The translations under genes and the position numbers were made by a program. A DNA stretch of 26,837 nt, from positions 1 to 26,837 of the forward strand of contig JAIWNE010000224.1 of NCBI GenBank assembly GCA_025331445.1, read 5' to 3'. A model generated the notes under the pieces. The model did no database searches and was not told the DNA's origin. It saw only the letters and a program-made list of their open reading frames with translations. The stretch's first letter is position 1. The number at the start of each line of letters is the position of its first letter. This DNA is from Blakeslea trispora (Eukaryota > Mucoromycota > Mucoromycetes > Mucorales > Choanephoraceae). Of the stretch, positions 1-10,939 are shown one piece after another.

Positions 1-520
1 ATTGAAAGTATAATTAAGACAGATTCGCTGCTTTTTCAAAAAAAAAATGAAAATAGTCAAAAGCTATTATTATTTTATGAAAGATTGTTTATCTATTACT
101 TTTTGCTTTTCTGATCATTTTGATACCAAAAAAAGCGATGTTGAGGTACTTGGAAAGGTACATCTTCAATTTAATTGCAAATATGTCCTCTTGCATTCAA
201 ACAACGACAAGAAATATGTAACCTGGAAAGCAATCTCACTCAATTTACAGCCTATTCGACTTAGAAAAAAAAATAAAAAAAAATCCAAGTCATTTCAAGA
301 AAAAAGGCGGAAATCGAATTTTTAATAAAATGGTTAAAAAAGGTTGTAAACACAAAATCGTCAAGTTATGAAAGATTTTGTAAGGAATCACAACATCCAA
401 TTTAACAAACATAAAGTACATTTATCCAAGAGTCATCCTAGAAAGTTTTATTCACAATGAACGTGTTTTCGTAGAGAAAATAAGATTTTTGAATTAAGCA
501 GTAAAAATTATCAGTCTCAC
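1..520. other. AT-rich non-coding stretch
   Basis: No gene is supported. A 92-codon open frame at 47-325 (+) ends in a Lys/Arg-rich low-complexity tail and has no recognisable motif, splice structure or homologous look, so it is not called. Confidence 0.4.
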
Positions 521-522
521 CA

Positions 523-560
523 CCGTCTCATCTACATAAAAAAAAATGTGGATGAGACGG
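523..560. repeat. Hairpin with 14-bp arms and A-rich loop
   Basis: The arm CCGTCTCATCTACA (523-536) is the reverse complement of TGTGGATGAGACGG (547-560) at 13 of 14 positions. The remaining pair would be a U-G wobble in RNA. The loop (537-546) is one T followed by nine A. It lies just left of the GATTCTG word cluster. It could be the core of a small inverted-repeat element or a terminus of a larger one. Confidence 0.6.
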
Positions 561-599
561 CAGGCAATTTCAATTGATTGTAGTGCTCCTCGTCAGAAA

Positions 600-830
600 A
601 ATGTTTGGCAGAAATTTGGTAGAATCTGCCTGATTTACCAAGATTCTGAAAATGGATGTCGAGGTCGGAGATTACCACGAAATTGCAAATGTCAGGAACC
701 AGCGGATTCTGAAAAGATTCTGACACTTTTTTATGCAGATGAAAATTGTCTGTCGCCATTGGAGATCACCTGTCAACTGTCAAAAAAATAATAGCAAGAT
801 CTGCCGTATTCTGCCATGATTCTGACACTA
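600..830. repeat. Cluster of GATTCTG / GGAGATYACC words
   Basis: GATTCTG occurs at 642-648, 705-711, 716-722 and 818-824. Variants ATTCTGCC and AGATCTGCC lie at 797-816, and the inverted form AGAATCTG at 621-628. The 12-mer GATTCTGACACT occurs at 717-728 and 818-829. GGAGATTACCA (667-677) and TTACCAAGATTCTG (635-648) recur almost exactly at 8328-8347. Clusters of short words are typical of subterminal regions of CACTA-type transposons, so these may mark the ends of the element carrying the Plavaka-like transposase. That link is inferred. Confidence 0.4.
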
Positions 831-2113
831 TTTCATTGTCTGCCTCCATGCTATCCTTTACTTTTATTCGTTGTTTTTGTATAGGTTTTCAATCTCTCTT
901 GCCTTTTTAGACCATTTGTACTTTCATCGGCGCTTTGCTTCATAGATCTCATAGGCCCGTTGACGTTACATTATTACACAATTATTGAAATGCACTTCTT
1001 TACCATTCGACCATAGTTTAAAGATGTATGCTTTATTTAGATCATTTCCCCTTCCTTCTTGGGACATCGCCCTTTAGAACACTGATGGTTGAAAATAGCT
1101 TAAATGACGCGATTGAATATTGGCTTATTCGTTTATATTATTGGTTTATTTACAAAAATACTACTATATATATTCCAAATGCTACCACGATCTGTTGATC
1201 TATTAGTGCAAATTTTTTCGACAATACCAGGATCCCTCCCGTTACTTACCTTTACTCGCTTCGTCTTCAGCCACTTCTTTAACGCCTGTACTGCAAATGC
1301 CAATGGGGGGCTTTGTTTTTACGCTTGCGCTTTGAGACCTTGAGCAGGATGTATTAGGGCCTCGAAATAGTACAGTTTCGCCTGGATACAGAAAAAGCGT
1401 CATTTGCGGTTCTTAGCAGGCAGCGAAAGAGAAAAGCCCAGGCAACTATTAGTAAAATAGATAATGATGTTAGAAACGAATGACAAAAAAAAGAAACAGT
1501 ATGAGTTTTACCTTTGCAATCATTATAAATCCTTTACAGGACATGGGAAAAGCATAAAGACCTTAGCAACTAGATAAAAAGGGTGTCAGCGAAGAGGATT
1601 ATTTTTCAAAAGAAGCAACTTACCCTAACACATGATGGCAATTCAGTATGGCAGCAAAAACGTATCTACAGGTTACATTACCAGACAGCGATCCCTATTA
1701 TATTTAAAAGCGTTATTAAGACTATGTTGATGGAAACAACAAAAATAAAAGGACTACCTTAAAACAAGCACCAATAGTAGTGATAGCTTTCAGTTATCGC
1801 CTATTTGAAATCAAATCCAGAGTGTTTGCATTAGTTTAAGTATCTTTATAATACAAATTACTTTACCATGAACCAGTAGAAAGCTAAAGGAAAGAGAAAA
1901 AGGAAAAAAAAAGTACAAAGCGACGCGAGTAAAATTTTTATTGGTATTTCACTTGCAGTCGATCTATACTCAGCTCACGTACCTTGAATAATTTCAAACC
2001 AAAATGATCAGACAGCTAAATATAGCACACGTATATAAATGAAAGACTTTAGTGACAATGCAATAACTCTTCCTTACCCTTATTATTCTATACTCTTTTA
2101 AATTATCTGCAAC
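831..2113. other. Non-coding, no gene seen
   Basis: AT-rich, with only short open frames lacking motifs or plausible splice partners. The last part (2000-2113) presumably holds the promoter and 5' UTR of the gene starting near 2114. Confidence 0.4.
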
Positions 2114-3252
2114 ATGTCTAACAGAAACATCCCTCAAGTACAAGCTAGCAGTGCTCCTCGTCGTCAACATCCAGAGTACCGTGGAAGCTCTCTTACTGCT
2201 GACCAACGCCGATCAGACAGCTCGAAGCAAACCTTGGCAAGGTTGAAGAAGCTCAACAAAAGAGCGAAGAGCTCATCAGCCGACTATCAAGGAGAACGGA
2301 GAGCTCAAGGCTATGTTTGTCAACAAGGCTCAAGATTCTGGTCATTATGGATTCCCTGGTTCTGATGACGAATTGCATGGATTGAGAGTAAGTGATGATA
2401 AACATAACTTAAGCATACTTTGCTCATGTATTATCTACAGAGAACCATCATTGACTGTGAAGAGAGTGTACTTGCAGGACAAGGTTGGATCTGGGCGAGT
2501 CCCTTATGAAGGGAAAGACAAACCAGCTGCATGTCAAGGCAATCACCAACATGTTTCTTGTTCATGAAGACTTGCAGAACATGTTGAGAAGACACAGATG
2601 GATGGAATCAAACATCAAGAAGTATGTCCAATCTGTGTTGCATAACCGACTCAAGTATCTCAAGCAAGCAGACAAGGATGCTAAGAAAGTGATTTTGAGA
2701 AGGCATGCATCATTAATCGCAAGAATGCTTGCAACCGTAAGAACAAGGTGAGTCATTTTAATTTCACAATCATGCCTAAATTATTCTAAAGACTTACCGC
2801 ATGTAATTAGGTATTGAAGAAAAGACTCGCCACTTTCAGAAAGCATAAGGCCATTTTTACCAGCGATTCAATGACAAATGGCGAAACTCGTGCTGCTTAT
2901 GGTACTGAAGCAGAATGTAGTGCTGTTCTTGTCAGCGAAATGATGTCTGATCAAGAAGAAGAGCTTGATGCTGAGAACAAGCCTGTTCCTTTCAGACTGG
3001 CGCCTACCTACAGAAGTATCAGAGTAAGTATAAAATAGCTGTATACACATATGAAAGACGTCTAATACTTTACGATAGTGTGAAACCTTTTTGGATGAGT
3101 TGGATGACTTGCGTTACGCTGACAACAGAAAACGAAATGGCCGTTTCATTGCTACCTACGTTGGTCATAGACGATATGTTGAGCGTAGAGGTGTCCAGTC
3201 CAAAAAATTTCAAAGCATGCCATCTTGGAGCTTGGATACCGAAAACTTGTAA
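2114..3252 (+). pseudogene. Unrecognised four-exon gene, frameshifted
   Basis: Coding structure is shown by three spliced junctions. Exon 1 (about 2114-2387) ends in ELHGLR and meets GTAAGT. Intron 2388-2440 ends in CTACAG. Exon 2 runs from 2441 to 2736, and donor 2737 joins acceptor 2810 in phase 0 (an alternative donor GTGAGT at 2748 breaks the frame). Exon 3 is 2811-3023, intron 3024-3078, exon 4 3079-3252. Exon 1 passes through at least two frames: a coiled-coil-like part (VEEAQQKSEELISRL) near 2232-2280, then KENGELKAMFVNKAQDS. A one-base shift lies near 2500 between WIWASPL and MKGKTNQLHV. The C-terminal half is basic (RRHASLIARM, LRYADNRKRNGRF, GHRRYVERRG) with an acidic patch (MMSDQEEELDAE). 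No known domain is recognised. AATAAA follows at 3267-3272. It sits tail-to-tail with the transposase, so it may be a second gene of the same element or an expanded host family. Confidence 0.55.
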
Positions 3253-3266
3253 TATTTTTTTTGCAC

Positions 3267-3289
3267 AATAAAGCTGCTTTTTTTTTATT
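3267..3289. promoter_or_regulatory. Facing polyadenylation signals
   Basis: AATAAA on the + strand at 3267-3272 follows the stop of the unknown gene at 3252. AATAAA on the - strand at 3284-3289 overlaps the transposase stop (TAATAAA). The two convergent genes therefore share a 3' region of a few tens of bases. Confidence 0.5.
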
Positions 3290-6200
3290 ATATGATGCGT
3301 CTAGGGAAATCTGCCGTAACGATAATGTTTGTAAAAGGTGTCTTTTGTAGATGAATGGGTGTGTGAAATTTCTGAACGGGCATGATCGAGTAAGATCCCT
3401 TCTTTTCTTTTTCTTTTCTGAAAGGTCGCATAAAGTCATCAGTGAGCCTGTCATGCGTTTCTTTACCTTTGCGAGGGTTTTTGAACCACTCGACAAAAGC
3501 AAAGTAATGATCCAATTCTTCTTTTGATCCGTACTTTGAGACAAATTCAACTTTGTGTCTGAAGAAGTATTGAACTTCACCTGCTCGTAAATGCTCCTCA
3601 AAACGATCCATATCAACACCATCCAGGTCGTCAGACTCAGTATCGTTACATCTATATGCATTGAACGCTACCATAGTATCACCTCCACATAGCTTGGACT
3701 TGTAGACATAGCCAAGTACGCTGATTTGCTTGAATCTCTCAACATAATTAGGTACACTGACTGGATCTGCGTATTGCCTTTCGTAGTATAACTTCAGGCA
3801 GTTGAAGTCCTCATCGCTTAAACGTGTGCCACTTCTCCTGTCCCATGATATTTCAACATATCCGCTTTCAGAGAGACGCTCAAAGCCTATGGGGTTACCA
3901 TTGATTTCCGAAAAGTTATAAGTGTATTAAGTGAAAAAGGTTCGGTAATGTCGATAGCAACGTTCTCGAAAGACGAGGTCTTCTTCTCTACATGTTCGAC
4001 AATATCGTCTGTCTCGATGTCATTAGCCAAGCGAGCCAATTTCTTCATAAAGTTTCTAGTTTTGTCGTCCATTTTCGAAATGAAAAATTTGCTATTCTGT
4101 TTAAATATTAAAAGTAAGAAAAGGAGAAAAAGAATCAAAAAGGATTTCAGGCACTTATAGAAGCTCATAAGAATAAATTTTATCTCCGTCTTTAAAAAAC
4201 TTTTTTCTTCTTTCTTTTCATCTACACAACTTTTGTTAAACAAAACATCTTCATACAAACATACACGGCAGTACCAGTTCTCAGGCGCTATCTCCAAATA
4301 ACTGCAACTAATACAACACGATGCAAATCACTTTTATCATCATTAAAAATAAAACACTACGCGTTTGCCAAATTAATTTTTTTAACGATTCGAGTTTATT
4401 ACAACATAATGTTTATGAGATAATTGATACAGAGAAAGCAGAAGAGAAAGAAACAGAAGAGAAAGAAACAAAGAGAAAGAAAAAGAGAAAAGAGAACAAG
4501 AGAACAAGAGAACAAGAGAACAAGAGAACAAGAGAACAAGAGAACAAGAGAACAAGAGAACAAGAGAAGAAAGCGGAAGGGTTAAGAGCTGTAATAGTGA
4601 GCAACAGAATCGATATCGTATGCAAAGATATTTGATTGCATCTGACGCATGTATGTTTTTTCTATGCCTTGTTTATGATTCGTATTGATCTGCTTGACTA
4701 CAGGTTGTTTCTCTCAAAATTGAATCCCCAGAAGCAAGAAATCGGACCAAACTTGTATATGGAGTCACGGAGATGGAGCATAAATGAAAGTTTGGAACGA
4801 CTGCTTGTTTCTTGTAATGAACCTGGAATCCCTTGCAAAGGCAAGTAGATGTTGGTGCGCCACTTCAACATCACTAACCTTGATACCATGGCCATCCAGA
4901 AGACGCAGGCTGTGACGAGATGCTTCATCGTCTTAAACTCCTCTTCTGTTCGAGCCAAGGGTCGGAGAACATTCATTGCCATGGTTGACATGAACTCCTT
5001 CAATTCGACAGCCTTGACATTTGCAAACCCTCATTTGTAACTTGCTTGCTAAAGGTTGCCGGAAGCTTGGTGGTTGTAAATGAGGTTTTTTTGCATTTCT
5101 GCCTGGATTGCTTGAAAGCCTTTGTCTGGAACAAAGTACTTGAGGGCTCTCTTAACAACACCTAGGTACAAGGCGTGCATTGGCTCAATAGCGATCATTT
5201 CATAAGAGAAGTATGGAAGCTTGAAGAGAATGGAATAACGGACGCCTGTTTTTTGTTCCAACTCTTCTCTTGCTTTATTGGTGGCGGCACTCTTCCAAGC
5301 GCGAGAACTGTTTCTTGTTTCTTCTTGTGTTCTTTTCTGCCAGTGGTCACAGTCCCAATTGCAGTAGTTGAGGCGGTTGCCTGGTCCAGGAATTGACTCA
5401 AACGTAGTCTTGCACAGATGACATCCGTTGCTGCTGTTGTATGACATACTGCTGACTAGTTTTTTTGTTGCAGGCAAGTCCGAGCTGAGGGTTCCAAGAC
5501 AAGCCTTGACCTTATTGACCTGGACAGATTTATCATTCATCACCATTTTCATATCAACACCTTTCATCAGACCAGAAGATCGTTGACCAGAGGTTCCAAA
5601 TAGTGGTTCATGGCGGTAGTTTGAGGCTCTTGAGGCCCAGGAATTGCACCCACGAACAACATGTTTTCTTTATGGTCGCGACCATCTGCTTTTCCCAAGT
5701 TTTGAATAGTCAAATAATGCAACCGACACTGTATGTAGCCTTGTAAGGACCGAACCAGTCAACATTCAGAGTTAAAGGAGGTTGTAATCTGACTCGGCAG
5801 TGAAGGCGGTAGTATCGCTTGGGGAGGTCTTGAAGGTAGGAAGTTGGTCCCATCATAAAGTCTCGCAAGTAACCTTCGGCAGTTGCTCTGTTTTTCCATG
5901 CTTGACTCTATCGGCGAAGCCTTGTCTCAAAAAGAACTTTTTCAAGAGGGTGACCAATGAGCAGTAAGGGTATTCTTTGACTGGAACAAGCTTACGAGAA
6001 GTAGAGTAATTCTTGTACTCATAAACCTGCCCTTCGCAATAGGAAGTCTTTCTCTGGGAATGTATGCGGCATTGGTGAGATCGGCAAAGCAAGTGATGTC
6101 TTCTTCCGAAGGATTTTCTTTCACCAAAGACAACTTGTGACATTTTGAACAGACGGCAAAGTACTTGATTCCCTCCTGACTGTAAGTGGTGAGGTTGTTA

Positions 6201-7020
6201 TGCTTAGGAAAGGTGGCCATACTTTTAGGAAAGCGATAATCGTCGTTGTTCAATTCAAGTACATGATTGAGACATTCCATGATCATTTCGGTGTTATGGT
6301 GCTCGATGTTTTTGTTGTTAAGAAGAGTAACCATCATGGAGAGGATCTTGGCAGAAGGAGAACTAGGGACTGCTTTAGCTAAGTGACAAGATATAAAAAT
6401 TAGATCAATTGGTCTGACTGAATAGGCTTGATATACTAATACTTACAAGTAGAAGTCAACTTTTGCAAATCGCATTTTGGGACAAGTCGTCGTAGCTTTC
6501 ATCGTCAACCAATGTTTCAGCGGAAAGTTGATTATCGAAGCTACATTCAGCATCAATAATATCAGCAGCATCAGCATCTATCAAGAAAGCATCCTGCTCA
6601 TCCACAATGGAAAATTCTTCTTGGCTTTCGGAAGTGATATCCTCTTGCAGCGGTGGTTTGAACAGCAACCTCTGTATTTAATGAAAGCATGCGTTAGTGA
6701 ATTGATGCGTAATAGGTACTGACAATCAAAGAATGTACCTGTGTTAGATTCAGCTTGGCTTTCAGAGATCACACGGGTCTTTTTGATAGCCTTCTTTGCT
6801 TCTAGAAACAAATGTATGTCGTTAATGATCAAGTAAGTACAAATAGAGCAAAAGGATGTTTACCATCAGTTTGAGTCCATTCTTGGTAATTCATGCCTCT
6901 GAAACGCTTGCTTTGCTTATGATAACGGATGGTAGCATTGCTGACGTACTTGCGCTTGATGGAAACAGCACATTCGTCGCAGTGACATTCAAAGAGCTTG
7001 GTGGAAGAAGTGGAAGACAT
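3288..7020 (-). pseudogene. Plavaka/CACTA-type (Tnp2-related) transposase, decayed
   Basis: This was a DDE-type DNA transposase that cuts and pastes its element. Start at 7020 (MSSTSSTKLFECHCDEC, a Cys-rich N-terminus). Introns are visible at 6863-6802, 6738-6672 and 6446-6379. Order of family hallmarks on the minus strand: KYFAVCSKCHKLSLV near 6170; LTLNVDWFGPYKA (first catalytic Asp) near 5760; NMLFVGAIPGPQEP near 5650; SSDLPATKK near 5480; zinc-like GCHLC; IEPMHALYLGVVKR near 5180; YKFGP and FERNN near 4700 (catalytic Glu); INTNHKQG near 4660. After a low-complexity interval (about 4100-4590) come the C-terminal parts: ITEPFSLNT, VERFKQISVLGYVYKSK, GEVQYFFRHKVEF and IIVTADFPRRI. At least seven frameshifts (about 6640, 6490, 6050, 5890, 5715, 5575, 4790, 3925) break it. 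The family expects Asp in D-P-M-H; here it is Glu. Non-functional as read. Confidence 0.75.
4493..4564. repeat. Nine-copy tandem repeat of AGAACAAG
   Basis: Nine perfect 8-bp copies of AGAACAAG run from 4493 to 4564, embedded in a pyrimidine-poor tract (about 4430-4575). It interrupts the transposase pseudogene between its catalytic part and its C-terminal part. The unit is not a multiple of three, so a frame through it cycles through three readings; the open frames across it are low-complexity and not genuine genes. Confidence 0.9.
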
Positions 7021-8327
7021 AGTAAGATGTTGGAAATAATAAACGAGATAGGATGAAAAAAAAACTTGCTTGATTTCCAATGCCTTTTATATGACATTGT
7101 CTTTTTTATTTTATCCATGCAAGATGTAAAATACAAGGATTTCATTTGTTCTATTCAATGAGACGAATCAGAGGAGTCCAATGTCAAGAGAAGTGTAAAT
7201 ATAGAAGAGGTCTTTTAAATCAAAACTTCTGAACTTGTTCCTTAGTACTTTTCAAAGATGGGCACCAAAAAGGAAATACTTTTTTAACTTTTCAAAAATA
7301 ACACGCTTTTATTGGTGGATTGACTTTTATTTCAATGCACTTTACGATCGCGTTGCTATTTTTACTTTCTTGAAAGTATGTCTGTGGTGCAATCGCCCTA
7401 ATAAAGTAGGACACTTTCATAACCCGTCTTGAGATTGTAATTTTTTTCTTTTAGTCAGAGCTTGCCAGTGGCTTAACACCAATAATCTTCTGATTTTACA
7501 GCTTCTTGTAATATTTTCCTTTTTGATAAAACTCAGTGTGCTTTTGAAAAATTTCTTTCTTATTTTAATTCGTAATATTATATTTTACAAGAAATACATT
7601 CAGCCATTTCACTTTGTCATCTGCAACTGCTTTGAACTAGACTGCACACTCTTTATTTCATAACACTTTGCAATAAACTGCTTTATATTTTCTCTCAATC
7701 ACCTTCTTTTTTTATTCTGTGCATTTGTATTTGTTTTAAAATTGCTTTTAGGTCAACGATGTAGCAAAAGGGGGGTTTTTCAAGTAACCTCGCTTGCTTG
7801 CACCACTTGTGCATTTGGTTTCTCAAGTCATCTACAACAAAGCTTCTACAAGAACACGGGTTATTCGTCTTTTAAACATATCTGACGGTTATATTTTTTT
7901 TCTTTACGCAGAGGTTTGAGCCCTAGCTTTTCCTTGAAAAAATTAAATCGCTTTTATTTCACTATAACGGGTAGATGCATACTTGAATACATTTATGTTT
8001 ACTTTACAGTGTTTTTGAGGTAAAAGTAAAAGATAATACTGCTTTCATAAGATACATAGTTGCACTCGGCACACTCAATTTCTTAAATACACCCCAACTT
8101 GTATGCTCAGCGGGCTTCGAAAGTACTTGCAATTTTTTTAAAGATTTTCTTAGCTTACAAAATTGCAGTATAAAATGATATTGCACAGAACAATGAATTT
8201 TTATCGTACAAATGTCGTTTATTTTTAGAGAAAAGTATTACTGATATATACAATATATTTTATGCAAAGTTTGAAAAAACTTAGAGCAAAATTGAGCGAG
8301 TTGAAAATTCAGTGCCAAAGCTACTTT
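7021..8327. other. AT-rich non-coding region
   Basis: This lies upstream of the transposase start. T-rich tracts and short open frames only. No promoter element, RNA gene or coding exon could be supported. It may contain the 5' flank and one end of the transposon. Confidence 0.4.
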
Positions 8328-8436
8328 GGAGATTACCAAGATTCTGCCAAAATTTATTGTTAATCTCCACCCTCCGCTTGCAATTTCCTGACGTGCTCAC
8401 TACACATAAAGGGTCGTCGCACGCACGCCAATTTCT

Positions 8437-8480
8437 GCGGTTAACTTGCCTGTTACGCACGTTCCAGGCAAGTTAACCGC
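8437..8480. repeat. Perfect 16-bp inverted repeat (hairpin)
   Basis: GCGGTTAACTTGCCTG (8437-8452) and its exact reverse complement (8465-8480) are separated by 12 bases. The arms are flanked by similar GC-rich words (CGCACGCACGCC on the left, GGCGCACGCC on the right). It sits just inside the proposed left end of the CACTA-like element. Confidence 0.85.
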
Positions 8481-8492
8481 ACGGCGCACGCC

Positions 8493-8590
8493 GTCATGTG
8501 TTTTCGCATTGGGACGACAAAGCGGAACACTGTCATGTGTCAACGCATTGGAAGACAGGGCGGAGCAACGTCTTGTGTTTTCGCATGAGA
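8493..8590. repeat. Three degenerate copies of a 38-39 bp repeat
   Basis: Copies begin at 8493 (GTCATGTGTTTTCGCATTGG), 8532 (GTCATGTGTCAACGCATTGG) and 8570 (GTCTTGTGTTTTCGCATGAG). Each of the first two is followed by a related GACA..GCGGA block. This is likely a subterminal repeat array of the surrounding element. Confidence 0.65.
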
Positions 8591-8665
8591 GTTTGAGTGA
8601 ACCTCTTTGTCTTTCGCTTCCATTAAAGCGACCTGATTGGATTGTTTACTCATGACATCCTCATT

Positions 8666-8756
8666 CAATTGGCTTCTTTATCAAAATATACAATCATTAA
8701 TTCGTTTTAATTGGCTTCATACTCAGTATCTTTATTGAATTTATGCTTTTAATTGG
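8666..8756. repeat. AATTGG word at 42-bp spacing
   Basis: AATTGG recurs at 8667, 8709 and 8751, exactly 42 bases apart. The last two are preceded by CGTTTT or GCTTTT, and the first two are followed by CTTC. The intervening sequence is only weakly similar, so this is a decayed tandem array. Confidence 0.4.
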
Positions 8757-8940
8757 ACAAAATGGGCTTCTTTACGTCAATACACTTCTTTATAATTGGG
8801 TTATATAGATCAAATATAGAGGATTATAGGTCTAAAAATAGTGCTTTTTATTATAAAAAAAATGGTATATATTAGCTGAAAATAATGGCTTAAACAGGGG
8901 GAAATATGAGGGGTACTATAGGAATCCAGGTAGAATGACC

Positions 8941-9018
8941 AGGCAGAAATCCAGCCAAAATATTAGGCAAAATGATAGGCAAAATACAGCCAAAAAGCAG
9001 GCGAAAGAGCAAAATCAG
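8941..9018. repeat. Degenerate 11-12 bp tandem repeat (AGGCAAAAT)
   Basis: Successive units read AAAATATTAGGC, AAAATGATAGGC, AAAATACAGCC, AAAAAGCAGGC. The array sits in a stretch (8900-9200) that is conspicuously poor in T within the unit words. Confidence 0.55.
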
Positions 9019-10939
9019 TTATCACGAAATGTTAGAAAAACCTTAGCAAAATGACTATTAAAATGCTAAAACAGTTAGTTATAAAGCAAGCAGAAAACAA
9101 TGTCATTTACTTACTTTAAAAGTCTCAAACAGCCATCCGGAAAGTAAAGGGTAATGCGCCAAAACGATAGAAGCTCAACAACAGAAAAGAAACTAGAAAA
9201 ACTAAATAAGTTAAACCGAAATGGGATAATTTAATCATTTACTTACATGCTAAAGCATCATAGCATCTCAGGTTATAATCATATTCAATTACGAGTGCCT
9301 AAGATAACTAAATAGAACAGTTAGAGAGGTCTTGAGTCATAATCAATGACTTTACTTATTTTTATACCAAGTTTCTCGAGAAAAGACAAAACTACGTGAC
9401 TAATCCTAAGAAGAAAAGGATGGTAAGTAAACAGTAACGTACTTGTTTGTCAAATTGTACCTTAAATTGTGTATCAGTCTTCATAAGCTCTAAAGAAAAC
9501 ATGCCTACATGGAAAATCATATTCAATAAACTGTTGCTTGGGTATTGGAAAGTACTTACAAGTTTTATTTCAAAATATAAAAAAAGTAAAAGAAATGGAA
9601 GAGAAAAGAATAAAAAAAAAGGAAAAAGTATGTCTAAATAAAATGACGTATTGACAAATTTCTATTTTCGTGATAAAAAATGAATCGAAAACAAAAAAGA
9701 TCTGTAAAAATACGATCCGTAGAAAATTAGATGAACAGAGACTAAAGATAAATGATTTTTCTCTCTCATCAGTAACACAAAGAATATCTGTTAACATTGT
9801 ACTTTACATGAGACTTTGCTAATCAGCTTAATAGTGTCGATATCCATAGGCCATGTAATTCATTACAACAGATACTCAAGATGGTTTAATTAGATTGCCA
9901 TAGCAAGCCATTTAAAACAGATAATGTTGACATTAAATGAGCCCTTTTTTTTTAAAAACAGGTTTTCTGAGGTGTTATTTTTTCCCAGACAGTTTTTTCT
10001 CTTTCCTTCTATTTCTTTTTTTTTTATTACTAAATGAACTTTTACTCACTACTTGTATATTTTTAACCAAGTTGATGAGCCTCAACAAACTCCCGTCATC
10101 ACAACAAAGCAACGCAATGCAAGTGCGCAATCAACAATCTTACAAGAGTCTAGAAGTTTAGAGCAAAAAACACGTAAACAAAACTAGAATGACTTTGACT
10201 GTGTCTACAAAAAAAAAGAGCTATCGCCAGCAAACGTGTAAGATCCTCTCATTTCAGCATCACTGTTTTTCTACACCCAAGTTTTAGTTATTGTCAGTAC
10301 ACAATTATTGAAATCTACTGTTGAACGCTTTATTACTAACCAGGTAAAAGGTAAGTAATACTTTTGGTTTGGATTGTAAACGGCTCTTTATTGGAACGGA
10401 CTGCATCACGAACAGTGACCTTGAATATTTGGTTGAAGAATTGTATTTAAGCAATAAAATAAAGACAACATCTTGTCAAGTTATTACTTTACTTGTATTT
10501 ACGGTTATGTTATTCTGGGATGATATGTATTGAAACGAGTATAAGGGAATGGAATACGATAAAAAGAGCTGTTAGCATAGAATAGTGTGTGATAATGACT
10601 TTGGCTTTACCTTATCTATCAAATATAAAAGGGATTAGCGTCTTTGTGTTGTATTTCAAAAATAAACCTTTTATACGAGTAGCTTTGACAAGATCTAGTA
10701 TAAGGATTAAATTATGTTTGTATGTTATCTACGTCTTTATTTTGACAGCTTTTGGCTTTTCAAACTACCCATCTTTAAGCAATCTTTTAAGTGTTTTTTA
10801 AGTGTCTCTTTTTTTTTTCAACCTCTTTTTTTTTTATTTTTTCTAGTATCTTTTTTTTTGAGAGTCTCTTTTTTTTTGAGAGTTTCTTTTTTTTAGTGCT
10901 TTAAGATTTTTATTTCCCATTTTTAAAAGATTTTCCCAA
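9019..10939. other. AT-rich interior of the putative element, no gene
   Basis: Only short open frames without motifs. 10800-10900 has repeated T tracts, with GAGAGTCTC or GAGAGTTTC between T runs of eight to nine. No coding or RNA feature is supported. Confidence 0.4.

Larger units (their letters stand above)
2114..7020. mobile_element. Body of a Plavaka/CACTA-like DNA transposon, termini uncertain
   Basis: The transposase pseudogene defines a transposon body, and the convergent unknown gene may be its second gene. I could not fix terminal inverted repeats or a target duplication. Words shared between 600-680 and 8328-8348 (GGAGATTACCA, TTACCAAGATTCTG) flank the two genes and are candidate subterminal repeats, but they lie in direct rather than inverted orientation. 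Confidence 0.4.

Noticed and set aside
47..325. 92-codon open frame on the + strand
   Set aside because: Low-complexity basic tail, no motif, no splice partner; expected by chance in AT-rich DNA.
4348..4356. ACACTACGCG as a CACTA terminus inside the transposase
   Set aside because: No matching inverted end at a sensible distance; it lies inside the coding remnant.
4493..4564. CRISPR-like array
   Set aside because: The units are contiguous 8-mers without spacers, and the surroundings are eukaryotic with spliced genes.
4321..4635. 104-codon open frame through the AGAACAAG repeats (and its antisense)
   Set aside because: Most of it is translated microsatellite (repeated ENKRTREQ); the region lies within the transposase pseudogene on the other strand.
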